DNA from: Iamia majanohamensis
GTDB taxonomy: Bacteria > Actinomycetota > Acidimicrobiia > Acidimicrobiales > Iamiaceae
DNA: 64,000 nt
Reading direction: 5' to 3'
Assembly: GCF_028532485.1 (NCBI RefSeq)
Contig: NZ_CP116942.1
Span: 3,968,001-4,032,000, forward strand
The notes under the pieces are model-generated. The model had not been told where the DNA came from. It searched no databases and saw only the letters and a list, made by a program, of their open reading frames with translations. How positions within the stretch are numbered: the first letter of the stretch is position 1; every line of letters starts with the position of its first letter. This document shows, one piece after another, positions 8,271 through 16,446 of the stretch. Made by a program: the position numbers and the translations under genes.

Positions 8271-9233
8271 GTGAAGGCCGCCGTGTACCACCAGACCGGA
8301 GCCCCCGAGGTGCTCGTCTACGGAGACGTGCCCGACCCGGAGCTCACGCCCGACGGGGTCCGCGTCGCGGTGGAGGCCGTCAGCATCGAGGGCGGCGACA
8401 CCCTGAACCGCCTCCAGGGCGACATGCCGGCCGTGCCCCACATCGTCGGCTACCAGTGCGCCGGCACGATCACCGAGGTCGGGGCCGACGTCACCGACCG
8501 CGAGGTCGGCCAGCAGGTGGTGGCCACCATGATGCACGGCTCCCACGCCGAGCAGGTGGTGGTGCCCGCCTCGTCGACCTGGCCGGTGCCCGACGGCCTC
8601 GACGTCGTCGCCGCCGCCTGCGTGCCCGTCGCCTTCGGCACCGCCGACGACTGCCTCTTCGAGTTCGGCCGCCTGCGCGAGGGCGAGACGGTCCTCGTCC
8701 AGGCCGGCGGCGGGGGCGTGGGCCTGGCCGCCATCCAGCTGGCCCACCGGGCCGGGGCGACCGTGCTCACCACCGCCTCCAGCCCGGAGAAGCTGGAGCG
8801 CCTGGGCGCCTACGGGGCCGACCACACCATCGACTACCGCACCGACGACGTGGCCGCCGAGGCCCGCCGCCTCACCGACGGCCGGGGCGTCGACCTCGTC
8901 CTCGACTCCGTCGGCTCGACCCTGCCGGCCAGCATCGCCTCGCTCGCCTACCGGGGCCGGATCTCCTACGTGGGCAACGCCGGGCGCGACGTCCAGCCCG
9001 TCGACGTCGCCCCGCTCATGGGCGGGAGCCAGACCCTCCAGGGCGTGTTCCTGGGGGCCGAGCTGATCACCGGCCGACGGGCGTACGACAACATCGCCCG
9101 CCTCCTCGGCGAGGTCGCGTCCGGCGACCTGGAGGTCGTCGTCGACCGCACCTACCCTCTCTCCGAGGCGGCCGCCGCCCACGCCCGCATGGAGGCCCGG
9201 GAGGCCTTCGGCCGGGTCGTCCTCGTGCCCTGA
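8271..9233 (+). CDS. MDR-family NADPH:quinone reductase/zinc-independent alcohol dehydrogenase
   Basis: A 320-residue medium-chain dehydrogenase/reductase. It has a GroES-like N-domain and a Rossmann domain with AGGGGVGLAAIQLA (NADPH binding), followed by the ASSPEKLERLGAYGADHTIDY block. The structural zinc cysteines are absent, so it belongs to the quinone oxidoreductase (QorA/crystallin) branch. The GTG at 8271 gives the usual KAAVYHQTG start and has GGAG at a good distance; an ATG six bases upstream sits too close to that site. The physiological substrate is unknown. Confidence 0.87.
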   Translation: MKAAVYHQTGAPEVLVYGDVPDPELTPDGVRVAVEAVSIEGGDTLNRLQGDMPAVPHIVGYQCAGTITEVGADVTDREVGQQVVATMMHGSHAEQVVVPASSTWPVPDGLDVVAAACVPVAFGTADDCLFEFGRLREGETVLVQAGGGGVGLAAIQLAHRAGATVLTTASSPEKLERLGAYGADHTIDYRTDDVAAEARRLTDGRGVDLVLDSVGSTLPASIASLAYRGRISYVGNAGRDVQPVDVAPLMGGSQTLQGVFLGAELITGRRAYDNIARLLGEVASGDLEVVVDRTYPLSEAAAAHARMEAREAFGRVVLVP

Positions 9234-9255
9234 GCGGCGGACGCCCGCCGGCGGG

Positions 9256-9615
9256 TCAGACGTCGCCGTCGCGCTCCGCCTCGAAGCGCTGGCGCACCCG
9301 TACCGGGGCCCTCGCCCGCCAGGCGTCGGTGATGAGCTCGGACAGCTCGTCGACGTCGACGGCATCGAGGTCGACGAGCACCGAGGCGTGGCCGTCGTAG
9401 TGGGGCGTGGTGTGGAAGCGGTCGGGGGCGGAGGCCAGCAGCGCCTCCTTCTCGCCCTGGTCGGCCACGAACACCACCAGCCAGCCCTCGGCGTCGGTGC
9501 GGAGCCGCAGGAACAGCCGGTCCTCCACCCGGAACCCAGGGGTGCCGTAGGAGGGCTTCTCCGTCGTCTCGGGCAGCGCCAGGGCCAGGCGGCGGACGTC
9601 CTCCTCGGTGGCCAC
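9256..9615 (-). CDS. MmcQ/YjbR family protein
   Basis: A 119-residue protein of the MmcQ/YjbR fold: RRLALALPETTEKPSYGTPGFRVEDRLFLRL, then ASAPDRFHTTPHYDGHASVLVDL. The fold resembles the type II secretion chaperone/CyaY-like double-wing motif and is suggested to bind DNA, but its function is not established. GTG start. Convergent with the quinone reductase; a short GC hairpin (CCCGCCGGCGGG, 9246-9257) overlaps its end. Confidence 0.8.
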   Translation of the reverse strand: MATEEDVRRLALALPETTEKPSYGTPGFRVEDRLFLRLRTDAEGWLVVFVADQGEKEALLASAPDRFHTTPHYDGHASVLVDLDAVDVDELSELITDAWRARAPVRVRQRFEAERDGDV

Positions 9616-9634
9616 GGGGTCGAGGGTACGGCCC

Positions 9635-11029
9635 TCAGCCCCGCTGGTGCGGGGCCGGCCGTCCGTCGCCCCGGGCGGCGGCCGCAGCGCGGCGCACGTG
9701 CTCGTGGTGGACGAGGGGGAACGCGCCGGACTGGGCGTGGTGGAGGCGGAAGCGGGTGGCGCGGTGGTGCAGCGGGCCCTCGGGCGGGGCCTCGGCGCGC
9801 GCCGCCAGGAGCTGGCGCGACCACAGCACCGCCGTGAGCGCGACCATCCCCACGCCGGCGACGGTGACGGCGGTCCACACGGCTCGGGTGTCGGCCACCC
9901 AGCCCAGGGCCAGGCCACCGGCCGGCGCGACGAGGGTGTACACGATGGCGTAGAGGGCGAAGACCGGTCCCTCCATCTGCTCCTCCACCCGGACCTGGAC
10001 GATCGACGCGATCACCGACTGCCCGAGCGAGAGGAGCAGGCCGAGGGGGACGAGGGAGGCGGCGAGGAACCCCCACACCACGGGTGGGTCGAGGGGGTCG
10101 CCGAAGAGGCCGAAGGCGAGGAGGATCGCACTGGTCGCGAGGAAGCTCACGTCGATGATCCGCTGCGGGGCGAAGCGGCGCTCCAGCACGTGGATGACCC
10201 AGGCCACCGACATGGCCCCGACCCCGTAGAAGGCGGTGAGGGTGCCGAGGGTCGAGCGCGACGCGCTGATCTGGGAGGCGACGGCCGGGAGCAGCTGCAC
10301 GACGGGGGCGACGAGGAGGCTGAGCAGGGCGATGCGGCCGAACGCCTGCCAGAGGGCGGGGTGGGCCCGCACGTACGCCGTCGTCTGCCGGAAGGAGATG
10401 CGCCCGGTCGTCGGGGCCGAGCGGCCGGGGACCCGGGTGCGGAAGATCACCCACACGTAGGGCAGGTAGCTGGCCGCGTCGAGCGCGAACACGGACCACA
10501 CCCCCACCGCGCTCATCAGCGCTCCCCCCAGCACCGACCCGGCCAGGCCGGCTGCGGCGGCGGCCCCGCCCAGTGCCCCGTTGACCTCGGCCAGCCGGTC
10601 GGCAGGGACGAGGTCGCGCTCGTACTCCATCCACGCCGGGGTCGTGAACGCAGAGGTGGTCCCGGCGAGGACCGCGGCCACCATGAGCTCGGGCACGCCC
10701 AGCTCGCCGGCGGCGGCGAGGGCGGCCATCGCCGAGTAGAGCAGGATCTTGGCGCCGTAGCACCCGACCAGGAGCAGGCGCCGCTCGACCCGCTGGGCCA
10801 GGCGGCCGGCCACCATCCCGAAGGTCGCCATGGGCAGGCTGTAGGCGGCCGAGACCAGGACGGTGTGGAGCACCGACCGGGACGCGTCGTAGGACAGGTA
10901 GGCGATGCCGAGCAGCGCCATGGTGCTGCCCAGGCTGGACGAGAGCTCCGCGACCAGCAGGCTGCGCATGTGGGGGAGGGCGCGCAGCCTCCGGGTCGCC
11001 TCGTCCTCCGCCCGGGCCCTCTCCGCCAC
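9635..11029 (-). CDS. MFS transporter, MFS_3/EntS-like exporter
   Basis: A 464-residue major-facilitator protein with about 10-12 hydrophobic spans. The first spans carry MALLGIAYLSYDASRS and MVAGRLAQRVERRLLLVGCYG, the conserved loop-2/3 region of the family. It resembles the MFS_3 group that includes EntS-type siderophore exporters, but no substrate can be assigned. The C-terminal 60 residues are hydrophilic and histidine-rich (EGPLHHRATRFRLHHAQ, HHEHVRR), which is unusual and might bind metal. GTG start. Confidence 0.8.
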   Translation of the reverse strand: MAERARAEDEATRRLRALPHMRSLLVAELSSSLGSTMALLGIAYLSYDASRSVLHTVLVSAAYSLPMATFGMVAGRLAQRVERRLLLVGCYGAKILLYSAMAALAAAGELGVPELMVAAVLAGTTSAFTTPAWMEYERDLVPADRLAEVNGALGGAAAAAGLAGSVLGGALMSAVGVWSVFALDAASYLPYVWVIFRTRVPGRSAPTTGRISFRQTTAYVRAHPALWQAFGRIALLSLLVAPVVQLLPAVASQISASRSTLGTLTAFYGVGAMSVAWVIHVLERRFAPQRIIDVSFLATSAILLAFGLFGDPLDPPVVWGFLAASLVPLGLLLSLGQSVIASIVQVRVEEQMEGPVFALYAIVYTLVAPAGGLALGWVADTRAVWTAVTVAGVGMVALTAVLWSRQLLAARAEAPPEGPLHHRATRFRLHHAQSGAFPLVHHEHVRRAAAAARGDGRPAPHQRG

Positions 11030-11064
11030 CCGGCGAGCCTAGGACCCAGGCCCCCGGGCCCCGG

Positions 11065-12261
11065 TCAGTCCCGGAGGAGGGGAATGGTCGGCTCGACGTC
11101 GCGACCGAGCAGGACCGTCCGGGTCACCGCCTTCCCGCCGAAGCGGTCGCGGACGCCGTCGACCGCCGCGTCGAGGGCGTCGCCGCTCTGCACGTCGAAG
11201 GGGAGCGGGAGCTGCACGGGCCGGTCGTCGGCCAGGCCGGCCACCGCCACGCCGAGGAGGGTGAGGCCCCGCTCCTCCACCAGGGGCCGCACCCCGTCCA
11301 GCAGGTCGCGCAGGGCGGCCAGGATCGTGGGGGTGTGGGCCGTCGACTGGGGGAAGGTCCGCGAGCGGGTGGCCCGGGTGTAGTCGTCGAAGCGGAGGCG
11401 CAGCACGACGGTGCGCCCGACGCGGTGGCCCTTCCGCAGCCGGCGGGTGACCCGGTCGACGAGGGAGACGAGCACGGCGTCGAGGTCGGCGGCGGTGCGG
11501 GGGCCACGGCCGAGGGCGCTCTGCGAGCCGACCGAGCGGCGCCGGCGACCCACCTCGACCGGGCGGGGGTCGCGGCCCCGGGCCAGGGCGTGGAGGTGGT
11601 GGCCGGCGGCGCGGCCGAGCAGCGCGGTGAGGACGCCCTCGCCCAGGGCGGCGACCTCGGCGACGGTGCTGATGCCCCGGTCGTGCAGGCGCGCCGCCGT
11701 CTTGGGTCCCACGCCCCAGAGCCGCTCGACCGGGAGCGGGTGCAGGAAGGCCAGCTCCCCGTCGGGGGGGACGACGAGCATCCCGTCGGGCTTGGCCACG
11801 CCGCTGGCCACCTTGGCCAGGAACTTGGTGCGGGCCACGCCGACGCTGATGGGGAGGCCCACCTCGTCGGCCACCCGCGCCCGGAGCCGGGTGGCGATGA
11901 CCTCGGGCGTCCCCGACACCCGACCGAGCCCCCCGACGTCGAGGAACGCCTCGTCGATGGAGAGGCCCTCGACCACGGGGGTGGTGTCGTCGAAGATGGC
12001 GAACACGGCCCGGCTGGCCTCGGTGTAGGCCTCCCACCGGGGCGTGACCACCACGGCGTCGGGGCAGAGGCGCCGGGCCGTGCGGCCGCCCATGGCCGAG
12101 CGCACACCGAGGGCCTTGGCCTCGTAGCTGCAGGCGAGGACGACGCCCCCGCCCACCAGGACCGGTCGGCCCCGGAGGGCGGGGTCGTCGCGCTGCTCGA
12201 CCGAGGCGTAGAAGGCATCGAGGTCGGCGTGGAGGATCGACGCCCGTCCGGTCACGAACAC
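11065..12261 (-). CDS. dinB: DNA polymerase IV
   Basis: A Y-family translesion polymerase of up to 398 residues: ILHADLDAFYASVEQ (first catalytic Asp and steric gate region), GLSIDEAFLDV (catalytic Asp-Glu), and helix-hairpin-helix WGVGPKTAARL. The little-finger region ends QLPLPF, a likely beta-clamp-binding motif of the QLxLF type. Candidate GTG starts are 12261 and 12255; both lie inside the SOS box, so the mRNA may be leaderless or the start may be slightly downstream. It follows the alkyltransferase-like gene by 43 bp. Confidence 0.92.
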   Translation of the reverse strand: MFVTGRASILHADLDAFYASVEQRDDPALRGRPVLVGGGVVLACSYEAKALGVRSAMGGRTARRLCPDAVVVTPRWEAYTEASRAVFAIFDDTTPVVEGLSIDEAFLDVGGLGRVSGTPEVIATRLRARVADEVGLPISVGVARTKFLAKVASGVAKPDGMLVVPPDGELAFLHPLPVERLWGVGPKTAARLHDRGISTVAEVAALGEGVLTALLGRAAGHHLHALARGRDPRPVEVGRRRRSVGSQSALGRGPRTAADLDAVLVSLVDRVTRRLRKGHRVGRTVVLRLRFDDYTRATRSRTFPQSTAHTPTILAALRDLLDGVRPLVEERGLTLLGVAVAGLADDRPVQLPLPFDVQSGDALDAAVDGVRDRFGGKAVTRTVLLGRDVEPTIPLLRD

Positions 12262-12268
12262 ATGTTCG
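12255..12268. promoter_or_regulatory. LexA-type SOS box
   Basis: The perfect palindrome CGAACACATGTTCG matches the Gram-positive/actinobacterial LexA site CGAACRNRYGTTCG. It overlaps the candidate starts of dinB, so LexA binding would directly occlude the start of that transcript. It is the only such site I saw in the window. Confidence 0.85.
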
Positions 12269-12304
12269 CATCCCGCGACGAGGCCCGCCAGGGCCACGGC
12301 GGGG

Positions 12305-12631
12305 TCAGGTGCCGGGGTGGACCCGGCGGTGCTCGTCGACGTGGTGGCCCTCGGCCCGCAGGAGGGGCGCCTGGACCGGGGCGTGCGAGCAGTAGAGCCG
12401 GCCGGAGGCGGGCACGACGCGCCACCAGGGCAGGTCCGGCGCGGCGCGCAGCACGTTGCCGACGGCCTGCTGGGCGCCGGGGTGGCCCGCCTCCTCGGCC
12501 AGGTCGGCGTAGGTGGCCAGCTCGCCCGGCTCGAGGGCGGAGGCCACCGCCACCACCGCGGCCTGGAACGGGGTGGGCTCGTGGTCCTCGGGCCAGGGGG
12601 CGGCTCGGGGCGGGGGCGGGGCGTCCGGCAC
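12305..12631 (-). CDS. Alkyltransferase-like protein (ATL, MGMT family)
   Basis: A 108-residue protein with the DNA-binding half of O6-alkylguanine-DNA alkyltransferase: AVVAVASALEPGELATYADLAEEAGHPGAQQAVGNVLR (winged-helix with recognition helix). The active site PCHR is replaced by LPWWRVVPASGRL, so the acceptor cysteine is a tryptophan. That makes it an ATL, which binds alkylated bases and flags them for excision repair rather than repairing them. It lies just upstream of dinB on the same strand; both act on damaged DNA. GTG start. Confidence 0.85.
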   Translation of the reverse strand: MPDAPPPPRAAPWPEDHEPTPFQAAVVAVASALEPGELATYADLAEEAGHPGAQQAVGNVLRAAPDLPWWRVVPASGRLYCSHAPVQAPLLRAEGHHVDEHRRVHPGT

Positions 12632-12677
12632 CGCGCCACGCTCCCCGGCCGGCCCGGCGGCAACCTGCTCGCCGGGC

Positions 12678-12695
12678 GGGGACCTTCGGCCCTGG
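12678..12695. promoter_or_regulatory. DosR-type box upstream of the universal stress gene
   Basis: GGGGACCTTCGGCCCTGG matches the mycobacterial DosR half-site layout GGGAC-N4-GNCCC. It ends 32 nt before the USP ATG. The site is palindromic and could also face the alkyltransferase-like gene 46 bp away on the other strand. Confidence 0.8.
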
Positions 12696-12727
12696 TGGGT
12701 GGGGCCGGGCGGGAGGACGCTGCGGCC

Positions 12728-13615
12728 ATGGCACCAACACCGCTGGTCGTGGTCGGGGTCGACGGCTCCGACGCCGCCGCCGAGGCCCTCGACGTGGCCG
12801 CCCGGGAGGCCCGCCGGCGCGGGGCCCGGCTCGAGGTGGTCTTCGCCTGGGGCCACCAGGACCCGCCCTTCGCCACGTGGGAGGTCCGTCTCGACCCCTA
12901 CGAGGTGCAGCTGTGGGCCCAGGCCCGGGTCGAGGACATGGTGGCCCAGGCCCCGGCGGCCCAGGACCTCCCGGTGATGCCCTGGGCCGTGAACGACCTG
13001 CCCGCCCCCGCCCTGCTGGAGGCGGCGGCGCGCGCCGACCTCCTGGTGGTGGGGTCCCGGGGGGAGGGTGGCTTCCTGGGCCTGCGCCTGGGGTCGGTGG
13101 CCCACAAGGTCCTGGCCCACCCCCCCTGCCCGGTCATGGTCGTCCACGAGGGCTCGGCCGCGAGCGACGACGCCCGCGGGCGCATCGTCGTCGGCGTGGA
13201 CGGCTCCGACGGGGCGCGCACGGCCCTGCTCTGGGCCGTCGAGGAGGCCGACCGCCGCAGTGCCCGCCTCGTCGTGCTCCACGGCTGGAGCCCGCCCGCG
13301 GTGGCGGGCGGCACCTTCCCCGCCGCCTACCCCCCGGCGGACGTGTGGGAGCGGGGTGCCCGCCTCCTCGTCGACGAGGCGGTGGAGCGGGCCCGCGCCG
13401 CATCCCCTGCCCTCGACGTGGAGGGTCGGCTGGTGTGCGCCGGCGGGGCCGGGGCCCTGCTCGAGGCCGCGGCCGACGCCGCCCTGGTCGTCGTCGGGAC
13501 CCGCGGTCGGGGCCGGGTGGCCGAGCTGCTGCTGGGCTCGGTGGGCCAGCAGGTGGCCCGCCACGCCGAGTGCCCCGTGGTGGTGGTGCCCGACGGGGCG
13601 ACCACCGACGGGTGA
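12728..13615 (+). CDS. Tandem-domain universal stress protein
   Basis: A 295-residue protein with two Usp domains (residues about 1-140 and 150-290). Each has the ATP-binding pattern: GSRGEGGFLGLRLGSVAHKV then CPVMVV, and GTRGRGRVAELLLGSVGQQV then CPVVVV. Such tandem USPs (Rv2623 type in M. tuberculosis) are classic DosR-regulon members linked to growth arrest under hypoxia. A DosR-type box ends 32 nt upstream of the ATG, supporting the same control here. Convergent with the flavodoxin-like gene. Confidence 0.93.
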   Translation: MAPTPLVVVGVDGSDAAAEALDVAAREARRRGARLEVVFAWGHQDPPFATWEVRLDPYEVQLWAQARVEDMVAQAPAAQDLPVMPWAVNDLPAPALLEAAARADLLVVGSRGEGGFLGLRLGSVAHKVLAHPPCPVMVVHEGSAASDDARGRIVVGVDGSDGARTALLWAVEEADRRSARLVVLHGWSPPAVAGGTFPAAYPPADVWERGARLLVDEAVERARAASPALDVEGRLVCAGGAGALLEAAADAALVVVGTRGRGRVAELLLGSVGQQVARHAECPVVVVPDGATTDG

Positions 13616-13676
13616 CCCGGCCTCGTCGACGCCCGCCCGGCGCCCGCGCCGCCCGTGCCTGGGGGCCCGCGGGCCG

Positions 13677-14153
13677 TCAGACCGCGGCGAGGCCGTCCAG
13701 CTCGCTCGCGACCGCGGCGGCGAAGCCGGCCAGGTGGTCGTGGGCGGTCTCCGGGGCGACCCCGGCGACCGGGGGCCGCACCCCGGCGCGGTCGAGGTCG
13801 AGGGTCACCACGCCCCGGGCCCGCACCCGCCGTCCGAGCCGGCCCAGGTCGCTCACCGGGGCGGTGACCCGCACGGTGCTGCGGGCACCGGCGGGCACGA
13901 CGCCGACGAGCCACACGGGCATGGTCCGCAGGGCGTGGGCCCTCTGGCGCAGCACCTGGCGGAGGTGGTGGTCCCAGCGCTCGCGGTGCTGCAGCCCCAC
14001 GACCACCAGGGCGTCGTAGGTCGAGGGGTCCGGCGCGCCGTCGACGGAGGCGACGTCGACCTGCAGTCCCCGGGCCGCGAGCGCGGCGCCGACGGTGCGG
14101 CCGGGACCCGCCGCATCCCACCGCCCCGCACCGTGGACGACGAGGACCTCCAT
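13677..14153 (-). CDS. Flavodoxin-like protein
   Basis: A 158-residue protein starting MEVLVVHGAG and containing VDVASVDGAPDPSTYDALVVVGLQHRERW, the layout of flavodoxin-fold proteins of the protoporphyrinogen-oxidase (HemG) type. The usual T/S-x-T-G-N phosphate loop is replaced by HGAGRWDAAG, so FMN binding is uncertain. GAAGGGAG precedes the ATG. It lies within the DosR-like cluster, but I find no convincing box in front of it. Confidence 0.6.
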   Translation of the reverse strand: MEVLVVHGAGRWDAAGPGRTVGAALAARGLQVDVASVDGAPDPSTYDALVVVGLQHRERWDHHLRQVLRQRAHALRTMPVWLVGVVPAGARSTVRVTAPVSDLGRLGRRVRARGVVTLDLDRAGVRPPVAGVAPETAHDHLAGFAAAVASELDGLAAV

Positions 14154-14239
14154 GGCGCTCCCTTCGCGCGGCCCCCCGGGGCCTCCATCGTCGCCGCTCT
14201 GCGGCCGGGGCGCCACGGATCGAGGTCCGGCCGGGCCGC

Positions 14240-14668
14240 TCAGGCCCCGGCCGGGCCCAGGCGACGCCCGGTGACCTCGTCCACCCGGACCTGGACCCAC
14301 GTGGCGCGTCGGGCCTCGTCCAGCCACGGGTCCAGGCCCAGGCCCTCCAGCGCCGCCACGTCGTCGGGCGACGACTCGGCCACCCCGCGGGCGACCACGC
14401 TCCAGCCCGTGCGGCCGTCGGCATCCCACTCGTCGACCTCGAAGGCGACGGGGGCGGCGACGACGGCGGCCGAGAGCTTGCCCCCCGCCGGGCTGCGGAA
14501 CACGACCCGTCGACCCACGACCCGGTGGGTGACGGGCAGCACCATGGGGGCGCCGCCGTCGACGAAGGCGAGGCGGCCCACCGGCGCGGCGGCGAGCAGG
14601 TCCCAGCACTCCTGGGGCGAGAGGACCTCGAGGCCCAGGCGGTCGAGGGTGGTGTCGCGTGCATCCAT
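14240..14668 (-). CDS. PPOX-fold (pyridoxamine oxidase-like) flavoprotein, paralog 1
   Basis: A 142-residue split-barrel protein: LEVLSPQECWDLLAAAPVGRLAFVDGGAPMVLPV, then FRSPAGGKLSAAVVAAPVAFEVDEWD and GWSVVARGVAE. This is the short PPOX group common in actinobacterial dormancy regulons; the reaction is unknown, probably a flavin-dependent reduction. A DosR-like box (14701-14718) lies exactly 32 nt upstream of the ATG. It is divergent from paralog 2 at 14790. Confidence 0.85.
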   Translation of the reverse strand: MDARDTTLDRLGLEVLSPQECWDLLAAAPVGRLAFVDGGAPMVLPVTHRVVGRRVVFRSPAGGKLSAAVVAAPVAFEVDEWDADGRTGWSVVARGVAESSPDDVAALEGLGLDPWLDEARRATWVQVRVDEVTGRRLGPAGA

Positions 14669-14700
14669 GGCCCCAGGGTGCGCTCCCCGGCCCCGGCCGG

Positions 14701-14718
14701 GAAGGGCCCTTCGTCACC
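14701..14718 (-). promoter_or_regulatory. DosR-type box for PPOX paralog 1
   Basis: Read on the minus strand it is GGTGACGAAGGGCCCTTC, with half-sites GGTGAC and GGCCC in the DosR spacing; it departs from consensus at one position in the first half-site. It ends 32 nt before the ATG at 14668. It is weaker than its neighbours, but position supports it. Confidence 0.6.
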
Positions 14719-14739
14719 CCGTCCCGGCCCCCGACCGCA

Positions 14740-14757
14740 GGGGACCTTGGGCCCTGG
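14740..14757 (+). promoter_or_regulatory. DosR-type box for PPOX paralog 2
   Basis: GGGGACCTTGGGCCCTGG, differing by one base from the USP box. It ends 32 nt before the ATG at 14790 and 21 bp from the oppositely oriented box of paralog 1. Confidence 0.8.
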
Positions 14758-14789
14758 TGCGGGGCGGGTCGTCACCCCACAGTCCGGCC

Positions 14790-15242
14790 ATGGACATCGA
14801 CCGCAACGGCCTCGAGGTGCTGTCCCGCCCCCAGTGCCTCGCCCTGCTCGCCGGCGCGAGCCTCGGGCGGGTCGGGGTCACGGTGGACGCCCTGCCGGTG
14901 GTCCTGCCGGTCGGCTTCTGCCTGGCCGACGACCGCATCCTCATCCGCACCAGCCCGGGCACGAAGCTGGCGGCGGCGCTGCGGGGGTCGGTGGTGGCCT
15001 TCGAGGCCGACGACGTCGACCCGCTCTACCACGCCGGGTGGAGCGTCCTCGTCACCGGCATCGCCCGCACCGCGGGTGAGGGGGAGGTCGCCCCCGCCCT
15101 CGACGGGGCGCGCATCCCCCGGTGGGCCCCGCAGGGCGAGGACCGGGTCGTCGCCATCTCGACCGACGTGGTCACCGGGCGCCGGCTGGTGGCCGGGCGA
15201 CCGCCGGTGATCGAGCGCACCCTGCACGGCGCCCGCGGCTGA
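14790..15242 (+). CDS. PPOX-fold flavoprotein, paralog 2
   Basis: A 150-residue relative of the gene at 14240: MDIDRNGLEVLSRPQCLALLAGASLGRVGVTVDALPVVLPVGF, then RTSPGTKLAAALRGSVVAFEADDVD and GWSVLVTGIAR. Same split-barrel flavin-binding fold, reaction unknown. A DosR-type box sits 32 nt upstream. The gene ends 8 bp from the convergent histidine kinase stop, so it is packed between regulator and targets. Confidence 0.87.
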   Translation: MDIDRNGLEVLSRPQCLALLAGASLGRVGVTVDALPVVLPVGFCLADDRILIRTSPGTKLAAALRGSVVAFEADDVDPLYHAGWSVLVTGIARTAGEGEVAPALDGARIPRWAPQGEDRVVAISTDVVTGRRLVAGRPPVIERTLHGARG

Positions 15243-15250
15243 GCGGCCGG

Positions 15251-16378
15251 TCAGGGCCGGGGCACCCGCCACTCCAGCACCGAGCCGGCCGGCGGACCCG
15301 GACGCAGCACGGCCCGTCCCCCGTGGCGCTCCGCCCGGGCGGCCATGTTCCGCAGGCCCCGCCCCCGCCCGACGTCGCCTGCCGGCGGGCCCACCCCGTC
15401 GTCGACCACGCGGAGCACGACCTCGTCGGGCTCGGCGCGGAGGACCACGTCGACCACCGACGCCCCGGCGTGGCGGGCGGCGTTGCTCAGCGCCTCGCGC
15501 AGGGTGGCGACGACGTCGGCCGCCAGCTCGGCGCCGATGGACGTGTCGACGGGCCCCTCGAAGACGGCACGGGGGGCGAACCCCAGGGGCCCGGCCGCCT
15601 CGGCGCAGGTGGCGAGGACCTTCTCCCGGGTGCTGTGACCCGCGTCGCGCACCTCGAGGGAGAAGATCGCCGAGCGGATGTGCTTGATCGTCTCGTCCAG
15701 GTCGTCGACAACGCCCTCGACCCGGGAGGCCGCCGCCGAGGGGTCGGCCGCCATCACCTGGAGCGAGGCCTGGAGGGCCATCCCGCTCGCGAAGAGGCGT
15801 TGCACCACGGTGTCGTGCAGGTCGCGGGCGATGCGCTCGCGGTCCTCGGCCATCCGCAGGTCGGCCACCCGCTCGTGCAGCCGGGCGTTGTCGATGGCCA
15901 CCGCCGCAGCCGCGGCCACCGCCACCACCACCTCCTCGTCGTCGTCGGAGAACTCCTCGGCCCCCTCCTTCTCGGTCAGGTAGAGGTTGCCGAAGACGCG
16001 GTCGCCGATGACGATCGGCGCCCCGAGGAACGACGTCATGGGCGGATGGCCGGGTGGGAACCCGAAGCTGTCGGGGTGGGCGGTGAGGTCGGGCAGCCGG
16101 ATGGGGCGGGCGTCGAGGATCAGCAGGCCGAGCACCCCGTGACCCTCGGGCAGGCGCCCGATGCGCGCCCGCACCTCGTCGTCGACGCCGACGGTGACGA
16201 ACTCGTCGAGGCGGGTGCCGGCGGGGTCGAGCACCCCGAGGGCGGCGTAGCGGGCCCCGGCCAGGTCGGCGGCCACGCGGGTGATGTGGCGGAGCACCGT
16301 GGGCAGGTCGACCCCGGTCCCGATCGCGGCGATGGCCCGGAAGAGCTCGTTGGGACGCTGGCCGCTCAACGATGACAT
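15251..16378 (-). CDS. GAF-domain histidine kinase, DosS/DosT-like
   Basis: A 375-residue sensor kinase with one GAF domain (about 20-165), a HisKA_3 dimerisation helix (ERIARDLHDTVVQRLF, H188) and an HATPase domain (LREALSNAARHAGA, VDDGVGPP, GRGRGLRNMAARA). The GAF keeps the DosS block GFPPGHPPM-x-FLG; H111 aligns with DosS H149, the heme axial ligand, so it probably senses O2, NO, CO or redox through heme. M. tuberculosis DosS has two GAFs; this one has a single GAF and no membrane segment. It is divergent from the regulator gene, 68 bp apart. Confidence 0.9.
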   Translation of the reverse strand: MSSLSGQRPNELFRAIAAIGTGVDLPTVLRHITRVAADLAGARYAALGVLDPAGTRLDEFVTVGVDDEVRARIGRLPEGHGVLGLLILDARPIRLPDLTAHPDSFGFPPGHPPMTSFLGAPIVIGDRVFGNLYLTEKEGAEEFSDDDEEVVVAVAAAAAVAIDNARLHERVADLRMAEDRERIARDLHDTVVQRLFASGMALQASLQVMAADPSAAASRVEGVVDDLDETIKHIRSAIFSLEVRDAGHSTREKVLATCAEAAGPLGFAPRAVFEGPVDTSIGAELAADVVATLREALSNAARHAGASVVDVVLRAEPDEVVLRVVDDGVGPPAGDVGRGRGLRNMAARAERHGGRAVLRPGPPAGSVLEWRVPRP

Positions 16379-16446
16379 GGCGGGGACCAGGCTAGGACAG
16401 GGCTCGACGTCGCATCCCGGGCCCGGGCGACGGGCATGATGGTCCC

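Noticed and set aside
12305-13564. Upstream extension of the alkyltransferase-like frame over the USP gene
   Set aside because: The real protein starts at the GTG at 12631; the rest is antisense to a confident USP.
16379-16446. Possible DosR box in the kinase/regulator gap
   Set aside because: GGGAC is present at 16383, but the second half-site at the right distance is missing, so autoregulation cannot be supported.
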